A stretch of 17,232 bases of DNA from an uncultured Porphyromonas sp. Lineage in GTDB: Bacteria; Bacteroidota; Bacteroidia; Bacteroidales; Porphyromonadaceae. Shown here piece after piece: positions 7,864-13,537 of the stretch (the first letter of the stretch is position 1; every line of letters begins with the position of its first letter). A program made the position numbers and the translations under genes. The notes beneath the pieces were generated by a model. That model had not been told where the DNA came from. It was given only the letters and a program-made list of their open reading frames with translations, and ran no database searches. Location: contig CALTVJ010000039.1 in the NCBI GenBank assembly GCA_943912835.1, forward strand, positions 1-17,232. The letters run 5' to 3'.

Positions 7864-7893
7864 TTATAACCTCAAGCAATAACCTTTATCAAA

Positions 7894-8367
7894 ATGAAAG
7901 AATATAAATATAGTATTAACGGCAACGAATATACAGTTGCAATTATTGACCTAGATGGCAATACAGCTGCCGTTGAAGTTAATGGTACGTCTTACAAAGT
8001 TGATATTTTGGGAGAGAGCTTAAACATTGCTCCAGCTCCTAAAGCAACACCTGTGGCAGCAGCCCCAGCTCAGGCTCAGGCTCCACAACCTGCAGCTCCT
8101 GCCCCTGTAGAGGCTCCACAACTTGCTCCAGTAGCAGCAGCACCAACAACAGGTGGTAGTCCTATCCTCTCTCCTCTTCCTGGCGTAATTCTTGATATTA
8201 AAGTTAATGTAGGTGATCAAGTGAAAGCAGGACAAACAGTGGCAGTGCTTGAGGCGATGAAGATGGAAAATAACATCAATGCCGAGTCTGATGGTACTGT
8301 CGTAGCAATCAAGGTTAATAAGGGTGATAATATCCCTGAAGGATCAGAGATTTTGGTTATAGGATAG
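7894..8367 (+). CDS. mmdC: Biotin carboxyl carrier subunit of methylmalonyl-CoA decarboxylase
   Basis: Biotin carrier of 157 residues (gamma subunit). It shuttles the carboxyl group from the alpha subunit to the membrane beta subunit. Residues 1-45 form a small beta-rich N-terminal segment. An Ala/Pro/Gln-rich flexible linker spans about 47-90. The biotinyl domain (about 90-157) carries the canonical EAMKMEN motif, with K123 as the biotinylated lysine. The domain has the expected PLPGVILDIKVNVGDQVKAGQ start and a conserved VNKGDNIPEGS hairpin after the lysine. It is a stand-alone carrier rather than one fused to the carboxyltransferase. Distances are 30 bases from mmdE and 13 bases to mmdB. 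Confidence 0.94.
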   Translation: MKEYKYSINGNEYTVAIIDLDGNTAAVEVNGTSYKVDILGESLNIAPAPKATPVAAAPAQAQAPQPAAPAPVEAPQLAPVAAAPTTGGSPILSPLPGVILDIKVNVGDQVKAGQTVAVLEAMKMENNINAESDGTVVAIKVNKGDNIPEGSEILVIG

Positions 8368-8380
8368 ACACTATAGTATT

Positions 8381-9535
8381 ATGTTAGGTTTTAGTGGTTT
8401 TTTAGCTCAAAACTTAGAGAGCTTTTGGCAATTTACTGGGTTTCATAATGCTTTACCTGAGCATTTCGTTATGTTAGCTGTAGGTATGTTGTTCATATTT
8501 TTGGCTATCAAGTATGAGTTTGAACCACTATTACTTATTCCGATAGGTTTTGGTATGCTTATCGGTAACATCCCATTTGCCGAAGGTTTTCAGATCGGTA
8601 TATATGAGCAAAACTCAGTGCTCAACACTTTGTATCAAGGAGTGCGGATGGGGTGGTATCCACCATTGATATTTTTGGGGATTGGAGCGATGACGGACTT
8701 TTCGGCACTCATTTCCAATCCCAAGTTAATGCTTATTGGAGCAGCTGCTCAGGTCGGGATCTTCGCAGCATATATGGCTGCCCTTGCTTTAGGGTTTGAT
8801 CCTCAAAGTGCTGGTGCAATAGGTATTATAGGAGGAGCTGATGGACCTACAGCTATCTTTTTGTCAAGTAAATTAGCCCCAGAATTGATGGGGGCAATAG
8901 CTGTTTCTGCTTATTCGTATATGGCTCTTGTGCCTATTATTCAGCCTCCTTTTATGCGTTTACTAACGAATAAAAAGGAGCGACTAATTCGAATGAAACG
9001 TCCTAGGCAAGTTTCTCAAACCGAAAAGATTATTTTTCCAATTGCAGGTCTATTACTCACTTGTATCATTGTCCCTTCGGCTTTACCTCTTTTAGGTATG
9101 CTGTTTTTGGGAAACCTATTAAAAGAGAGTGGTGTAACTAAGAGACTTGCAGATACAGCAAAAGGACCTCTCATCGATACGATTACTATATTATTAGGGG
9201 TAACAGTGGGAGCTTCTACACAGGCGACACAGTTTCTTACAGGAGCATCGATAAAAATATTTGCATTAGGAGCATTTTCTTTTGTGATTGCAACTATTTG
9301 TGGTATTTGCTTTGTGAAATTTATTAACTTGTTTCTTTCAGAAGAGAATAAGATTAATCCACTTATTGGTAATGCTGGAGTATCAGCAGTTCCAGATTCG
9401 GCTCGTATCTCTCAGGTTATAGGTTTGGAATATGACTCTAGTAACTACCTACTTATGCATGCCATGGGACCAAATGTTGCGGGAGTGATTGGCTCTACTG
9501 TGGCAGCAGGTGTTTTATTGAGTTTTTTGAATTAA
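8381..9535 (+). CDS. mmdB: Na+-translocating methylmalonyl-CoA decarboxylase beta subunit
   Basis: Polytopic inner-membrane subunit of 384 residues that decarboxylates carboxybiotin and uses the energy to pump Na+ out of the cell. The family signature GGADGPTAIF (151-160) contains D154, corresponding to the essential Asp 203 of Klebsiella OadB. The second signature, in NPLIGNAGVSAVPDSAR, places N326, G330, S335 and R342 at exactly the spacing of Klebsiella N373, G377, S382 and R389. Roughly nine to eleven hydrophobic segments are visible. Length is close to Veillonella MmdB. It is the last gene of the cluster and is followed by a strong hairpin terminator. MmdB is chosen over OadB because the operon carries epimerase and methylmalonyl-type subunits and no pyruvate carboxylase-like alpha chain. 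Confidence 0.93.
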   Translation: MLGFSGFLAQNLESFWQFTGFHNALPEHFVMLAVGMLFIFLAIKYEFEPLLLIPIGFGMLIGNIPFAEGFQIGIYEQNSVLNTLYQGVRMGWYPPLIFLGIGAMTDFSALISNPKLMLIGAAAQVGIFAAYMAALALGFDPQSAGAIGIIGGADGPTAIFLSSKLAPELMGAIAVSAYSYMALVPIIQPPFMRLLTNKKERLIRMKRPRQVSQTEKIIFPIAGLLLTCIIVPSALPLLGMLFLGNLLKESGVTKRLADTAKGPLIDTITILLGVTVGASTQATQFLTGASIKIFALGAFSFVIATICGICFVKFINLFLSEENKINPLIGNAGVSAVPDSARISQVIGLEYDSSNYLLMHAMGPNVAGVIGSTVAAGVLLSFLN

Positions 9536-9562
9536 TAAGTCAGATAAGAACTGTCTTTATAA

Positions 9563-9596
9563 TATAAGGCTTCTCTAAGGGTAGAGAAGCCTTATA
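9563..9596 (+). terminator. Terminator hairpin at the end of the mmd operon
   Basis: TATAAGGCTTCTCT (9563-9576) and AGAGAAGCCTTATA (9583-9596) form a perfect 14-base-pair stem with an AAGGGT loop, 27 bases after the mmdB stop and followed by GCTTTT. This is the clear end of the operon. Confidence 0.85.
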
Positions 9597-9615
9597 GCTT
9601 TTAGGAATGTAGCAA

Positions 9616-9637
9616 ATGAGTCGCTTCGTGGACTCAT
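9616..9637. repeat. Small perfect hairpin next to the long palindrome
   Basis: ATGAGTC (9616-9622) and GACTCAT (9631-9637) form a perfect 7-base-pair stem around GCTTCGTG. The nonamer TCGCTTCGT in this hairpin recurs at 9664-9672 inside the adjoining palindrome, hinting that the two belong to one element. Confidence 0.5.
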
Positions 9638-9640
9638 AAC

Positions 9641-9765
9641 GAGACTATTGCATAATACGGCATTCGCTTCGTTATTTTCGACATTTGGGCTTGGTCATTT
9701 ACACAAGTAAATTCCCTGAGCCCTCAGTCTCAATGCCTTGCGATTACCGCATTATACAAAGTCTC
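9641..9765. repeat. 125-base near-palindromic element, possible dispersed repeat
   Basis: The left half (9641-9702) and right half (9707-9765) are imperfect reverse complements of each other around an ACAA centre. Outer arms: GAGACTATTGCATAATACGG is mirrored by CCGCATTATACAAAGTCTC. Inner arms: GGGCT (9687-9691) with AGCCC (9719-9723), and ATTTAC (9697-9702) with GTAAAT (9707-9712). The middle (about 9668-9686) pairs poorly. No reading frame and no transposase. The form suits a non-autonomous mobile or REP/MITE-like element, or a large structured RNA. Whether it is repeated in the genome cannot be seen here. Confidence 0.55.
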
Positions 9766-9796
9766 ACAAAATGACAAGCTAAACTTATCATTTTGT
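9766..9796. repeat. Hairpin on the right flank of the palindrome
   Basis: ACAAAATGA (9766-9774) and TCATTTTGT (9788-9796) form a perfect 9-base-pair stem with a 13-base loop, starting directly where the palindrome ends. It is not followed by a T-tract. Confidence 0.45.
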
Positions 9797-9934
9797 AACC
9801 TGTGCAACGGTCTCAACAGGGTTATGAATTACCGTTTATAATGGAGTATGAGTTAGACGTTGCTTTGAAAACATATAGTTACAACGCTCGATGCAATCTT
9901 TCTTTAGCTAGGATTTCTAAGATCTATTACATTA

Positions 9935-10077
9935 TGAACGGGATCCTGTCAAATTATCTATCTTTGTAGCCGTGAAGATAGAGTTTGATGATTTTATCTT
10001 ACAGAAATATGATATTTTAGGTCTTATCTATTAAGTGAGTCTTATAGGAAGTCTGAATATGGATCATATCCCGTTCA
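9935..10077. repeat. Spaced 10-base inverted repeat before the uptake operon
   Basis: TGAACGGGAT (9935-9944) recurs as its exact reverse complement ATCCCGTTCA at 10068-10077, with 123 bases between. The left copy lies 14 bases upstream of a -7-like box, where a -33 element would be. It could be a pair of operator half-sites or the termini of a small insertion; no target duplication is evident. Confidence 0.4.
9959..9966 (+). promoter_or_regulatory. Possible -7 box for the uptake operon
   Basis: TATCTTTG fits TAnnTTTG exactly and is identical to the box before miaB. No good -33 box is found at the expected distance (the region reads TTATGAAC), which would suit an activated or regulated promoter. 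The leader to the ATG at 10221 would be about 250 bases long. Confidence 0.4.
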
Positions 10078-10220
10078 CAGAAGACGTTATATTATAGCAA
10101 GAAACGTAGAACTCATATTTGTGCGGAGCAGTAACCTGATTCAAGTATCGGAGAAGATCTGAAAAATATCGTGTATAAACTAGAACCTTTCTTTCCTAAC
10201 TATATTAATAATATTCGTGT

Positions 10221-11405
10221 ATGCGATATTCACATTTGCTCAGTCAGAGAGGCGTTATAGCCATTCTTTTCATATCCTTACTCTGTAGTTGTACAGGTAG
10301 AGTACATATTTCAGAACAGGATAGTTTGGCTTTTAATTTCGACTCTTTGGACTTTTCTCACGAGGTAAAGTTTGATTATGCAAAATCTATTGTTGTTCAG
10401 AATAATGGAAGCTATAAGGAGGTTGTGATATTAGACCCCAACCTAAAAGATACTTTGGCGACTTACCTTCTTTATCTACGTAACTCTGCACCGCCTAAGA
10501 AAAAGAAAGAGACAGATATAGTATTACCTGTGCCAGTACGTAGGTTAGCTTGCTTGTCTACGCCACAAGTTGGAACCTTGCCTCTGCTCGGAGCAAGTGA
10601 GAGATTGGTTGGAGCAAGTGCTTTGGAGAATATTAATTCTCCTGAGATTGTAAAACGTATTGCACAAGGGCAGGTTCAAGAAATTGGCAGAGGTATGAGC
10701 AAGAATACCGAGAGAATATTATCTATTCGTCCAGAAGTCGTGATGCAAGATGTTACACGTCTTGAGCCACAGGATAAAGAACTAATGGGGGTAGGTATAA
10801 TACCTGTTTTATTTAACTCTTGGAAAGAACAGAATCTTCTTGGGCGTGCAGAGTGGCTTAAGTTTAGTGGTCTTATCTTAGGACTTAATCGCCGTGCAGA
10901 TTCTGTCTTTACTCAGATTAAGATAGATTATCTTGAAGCTCGAAAACTAACACAAGGTATTACAGATACGATACCTATACTCTATGGTTTGGACTATAAA
11001 GGGCTATGGTATATTCCAGGAGAGTATAGTTATCCAACTGCAATGTTTAGGGATGCAGCTGTAAAATATGATTATATTCCTAGTGAAAGGAATAGTACTC
11101 CAGTCAGTTTTGAATATGTTTTTGATCGTCATCGTCATGCTAAGACGTGGATAAGTGTGATGACTGGAAAAATCTATACGAAGAAAGATTTTTTAGCTCT
11201 CAATGAACGTTATCGTTATTTTGACGCAGCTAAAGAGGGAGGGCGTATTTTTCTAGACAGAAAACGCGTCAATGAGCATGGAGGTAATGAGTATTGGGAA
11301 AGTGGCCCTTATCGCCCAGATTTAGTCCTTAAGGATATTATCAAAATTACCCGTCCAGAATTGCTGCCCGAGCATGAACTATACTATTTTATAGAACTAT
11401 TGTAG
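10221..11405 (+). CDS. Lipoprotein substrate-binding protein of an iron/heme/cobalamin-class ABC importer
   Basis: A 394-residue lipoprotein of the class III periplasmic-binding family (BtuF/FepB fold). The signal peptide ends in a lipobox with C24 (LCSC) as the lipidated cysteine. After an insert-rich N-terminal region come the family segments: RRLACLSTPQVGTLPLLGASERLVGAS (binding start, about 107-135), then GRGMSKNTERILSIRPEVVMQD, which is the typical 'N-E-I-L-x-x-x-P-D-x-V' second strand. A C-terminal lobe ends in RPDLVLKDIIKITRPELLPEH. At 394 residues it is longer than BtuF, as is common in Bacteroidales relatives. It starts a four-gene uptake operon; only 2 bases separate it from the permease gene. 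Gene order and content resemble ihtC-ihtD-ihtE of P. gingivalis, but the ligand (hemin, a ferric chelate or a corrinoid) cannot be read from sequence. Confidence 0.85.
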   Translation: MRYSHLLSQRGVIAILFISLLCSCTGRVHISEQDSLAFNFDSLDFSHEVKFDYAKSIVVQNNGSYKEVVILDPNLKDTLATYLLYLRNSAPPKKKKETDIVLPVPVRRLACLSTPQVGTLPLLGASERLVGASALENINSPEIVKRIAQGQVQEIGRGMSKNTERILSIRPEVVMQDVTRLEPQDKELMGVGIIPVLFNSWKEQNLLGRAEWLKFSGLILGLNRRADSVFTQIKIDYLEARKLTQGITDTIPILYGLDYKGLWYIPGEYSYPTAMFRDAAVKYDYIPSERNSTPVSFEYVFDRHRHAKTWISVMTGKIYTKKDFLALNERYRYFDAAKEGGRIFLDRKRVNEHGGNEYWESGPYRPDLVLKDIIKITRPELLPEHELYYFIELL

Positions 11406-11407
11406 GT

Positions 11408-12433
11408 ATGAAGCAAATGTTTCGTTTTACATTCATTGGGCTATTGCTAATTGTTTTTTTTGCTTTTGACTTACTTTGGGGAACGATTGAAATCTCTATA
11501 AATGATATTTATGAGTCATTGAGAAATTTTCGGGAAGATGATACGATTTCCTATCTGATATGGAATTTTAGGTTACCGAAAGCTATTACAGCTGTATTAG
11601 CAGGTTCTGGTATCTCCATATCAGGTCTCATGATGCAGAACTTGTTTCGTAATCCATTAGCTGATACCTCTATATTAGGTATTGGTAGTGGTGCAGGTAT
11701 GGGAGTTGCAATTTATACAATGGCATTTAGTCTTTTCCCATCATTAGCTGTATCTACAGGATTGTTAGATACTTGGGGACTCGTTGTTGCTGCATTTTTG
11801 GGTGCCTTGACAGTGCTTTTAATCGTTTCGGCAGTTGCTTCTATTTTGGATGATGTCATTTCAGTTTTGGTTGTCGGGGTTATGATTGGTTTTATAGCGA
11901 GTTCATTTATCGCAATATTACAATTTCTGAGTGATGAGGAAACCTTAAAAGGCTATTTATTATGGTCTTTTGCATCTGTATCGGGGATGACATGGAAACA
12001 GTTATATGTTTTGTTCCCTGTTATGCTAATAGGGTTATCTATTGTACTTTGTTTACCTAAGTATATGAATGCAATGAATTTGGGGGAAAACTATACGCGT
12101 AGTCTGGGGATTGATCCCAAAAGGGTTCGTTTCTTTATAATTATAGCGACAAGTCTACTTAGTGGAGTAATAACAGCCTTTACAGGGCCGATAGCATTTT
12201 TGGGAGTCGCAGTTCCTCATTTTACTAGATTGATATTTAGAACAGCTGATAATCGCATTTTGATCCCTGCAACAATACTACTAGGGGCATTGCTCATGCT
12301 GATCTGTGATTTATGTTCTCAGGTGCCAGGTCAAATGGTCGTATTACCTATCAACGCTATAACTTCTCTCATTGGAGCCCCAGTTGTAATTTTTGTGATA
12401 ACTCGAGCTCGTCGCAAGTTATCCATATCTTAA
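11408..12433 (+). CDS. FecCD/BtuC-type ABC permease
   Basis: Inner-membrane permease of 341 residues with about nine to ten hydrophobic segments. Family signatures are SGLMMQNLFRNPLADTSILGIGSGAG (about 71-97), GENYTRSLGID, the cytoplasmic loop that couples to the ATPase, and GPIAFLGVAVPHFTRL near the C terminus. It would form the homodimeric channel through which the ligand delivered by the upstream lipoprotein enters the cytoplasm. It begins 2 bases after the binding-protein stop and ends 15 bases before the ATPase, so the three are one translation-coupled unit. An eight-T run (11454-11461) lies within the first hydrophobic segment. The family covers siderophore, heme and cobalamin permeases, so no gene symbol is given. 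Confidence 0.9.
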   Translation: MKQMFRFTFIGLLLIVFFAFDLLWGTIEISINDIYESLRNFREDDTISYLIWNFRLPKAITAVLAGSGISISGLMMQNLFRNPLADTSILGIGSGAGMGVAIYTMAFSLFPSLAVSTGLLDTWGLVVAAFLGALTVLLIVSAVASILDDVISVLVVGVMIGFIASSFIAILQFLSDEETLKGYLLWSFASVSGMTWKQLYVLFPVMLIGLSIVLCLPKYMNAMNLGENYTRSLGIDPKRVRFFIIIATSLLSGVITAFTGPIAFLGVAVPHFTRLIFRTADNRILIPATILLGALLMLICDLCSQVPGQMVVLPINAITSLIGAPVVIFVITRARRKLSIS

Positions 12434-12448
12434 TCCGAAGCATAAAAT

Positions 12449-13498
12449 ATGAAGCAGGTAATCTCGATGGTAGAGCTCTCTACGGGATACGGATCTGGGG
12501 CTAAGAAAAAGATTGTTTCTAGTAATTTAAATTTAGAAGCTGATAAAGGGGAGCTAATTATGCTCATGGGACCTAATGGATCTGGTAAGTCAACTTTAAT
12601 ACAAACTTTGGCAGGTCTTATTACAGCCCACTCTGGAGAGTTATTTATTTTGGATAAGGAAACTAGACAGATTAAATTTAGAGATAGAGCAAAGCTAGTT
12701 AGTTTGGTTCTTACAGATAAAATAGATAATCCTCACCTCACTGTCTGGGATATTGTATCAACAGGTCGTTATCCTTATCTAGGTCAAAGAGGTAAACTTA
12801 GAGAAGAAGATAAGAAGATTGTAAGTCAGTCTTTACAAAATTGTCGTCTCTTGGGTATGGAGGGTCGATATTATCAAGAGCTTAGCGATGGTGAGAAGCA
12901 AAGAGTTATGATAGCTAGAGCTTTAGCGCAATCTACACCTTTGATGATATTGGATGAACCTACTGCTCATCTTGATCTACCCAGTAGGTTGGAGGTTTTT
13001 ATTATGCTCCGTAATCTCGCTAGGCAGACAAATAAGACAATTTTGATCTCTACGCATGAGTTGGAATTAGCTTTGTCTTGGGCTGATACCATTTGGTTAT
13101 TTGATAGAGAAGGAACTGTCACATCTTCAGCTCCTGAGGATTTAGCTCTTTCTGGAGATTTACAACGTGTTTTCGGTTCAAAACACCTCCGATATGATCA
13201 AGAAAGGGGAGAGTTTCGCTTGGAGCAAGAGGGCTTAAAGCCAATTGTTTTTTTTTCTGATGGATTGGAGCGGATCTGGGGAGAGAGAGCATTAACACGG
13301 ATGGGCTATGAGATTGTATCTCAATATCGAAAAGATATTCCTTTGGTTGAATATACTCTTAATGGTTGGGTTCTTAGTTATAAAGAATATCGTAAAAACA
13401 ATACGACACTCAAAGAGCTACAAAAGAGCCTTGATGATCTTGGATATCATCCCAACTCCAAGGAAATTACGTTGAAGTCTGTTGGTAACATAGATTAA
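12449..13498 (+). CDS. ABC importer ATPase with an extra C-terminal domain
   Basis: FecE/BtuD-type ATPase of 349 residues, about 90 longer than the usual 255-260. Walker A is GPNGSGKST (41-49), the signature is LSDGE (within QELSDGEKQRVMIARAL), Walker B is PLMILDEPTAHLDL and the switch histidine is in STHELE. The Q-loop position, where most relatives have Gln in VPQ, reads VLTD with T89 in my alignment, which I recall as common in Bacteroidota relatives. After the core ends at about residue 262 comes an unassigned, mixed alpha/beta segment with GERALTRMGYEIVSQYRKDIP, NGWVLSYKEY and an amphipathic C-terminal helix. A nine-T run (13248-13256) encodes the junction. The gene lies 15 bases after the permease and 39 before the receptor. 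Confidence 0.92.
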   Translation: MKQVISMVELSTGYGSGAKKKIVSSNLNLEADKGELIMLMGPNGSGKSTLIQTLAGLITAHSGELFILDKETRQIKFRDRAKLVSLVLTDKIDNPHLTVWDIVSTGRYPYLGQRGKLREEDKKIVSQSLQNCRLLGMEGRYYQELSDGEKQRVMIARALAQSTPLMILDEPTAHLDLPSRLEVFIMLRNLARQTNKTILISTHELELALSWADTIWLFDREGTVTSSAPEDLALSGDLQRVFGSKHLRYDQERGEFRLEQEGLKPIVFFSDGLERIWGERALTRMGYEIVSQYRKDIPLVEYTLNGWVLSYKEYRKNNTTLKELQKSLDDLGYHPNSKEITLKSVGNID

Positions 13499-13537
13499 TA
13501 TATTGATTATAATAAACTTACTTAAACAAAACTGAAA

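Larger units (their letters stand above)
9536..10220. other. 685-base gene-free region between the mmd and uptake operons
   Basis: No credible coding sequence is seen on either strand. It holds, in order: the mmd terminator (9563-9596), a hairpin at 9616-9637, a 125-base near-palindrome (9641-9765), another hairpin (9766-9796), about 130 bases with no strong signal, a spaced inverted repeat (9935-9944 and 10068-10077) enclosing a -7-like box, and then about 140 bases of leader before the uptake operon. I could not match a cobalamin, TPP or other common riboswitch core here. Confidence 0.6.

Noticed and set aside
8020..8235. Antisense ORF of about 71 codons opposite the biotin carrier linker
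   Set aside because: It arises from the Ala/Pro/Gln repeat codons of the linker and its product is low-complexity Trp/Cys/Arg-rich sequence.
9797..9934. Remnant of a transposase or pseudogene
   Set aside because: All frames are closed by frequent stops and no conserved protein fragment is recognisable.
9797..10220. Cobalamin or TPP riboswitch upstream of the uptake operon
   Set aside because: The position and leader length would suit one, but I could not find the B12-box core, the TPP CTGAGA core or a terminator/anti-terminator pair. A covariance-model search would settle it.
11454..11461. Eight-T run near the start of the permease gene as a phase-variation tract
   Set aside because: It encodes part of the first hydrophobic segment, where Phe codons are expected, and lies in an A/T-rich gene; nothing else suggests variability.
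12313..12504. Out-of-frame ORF across the permease-ATPase junction
   Set aside because: It overlaps conserved coding sequence of both transporter genes and shows no coding character of its own.
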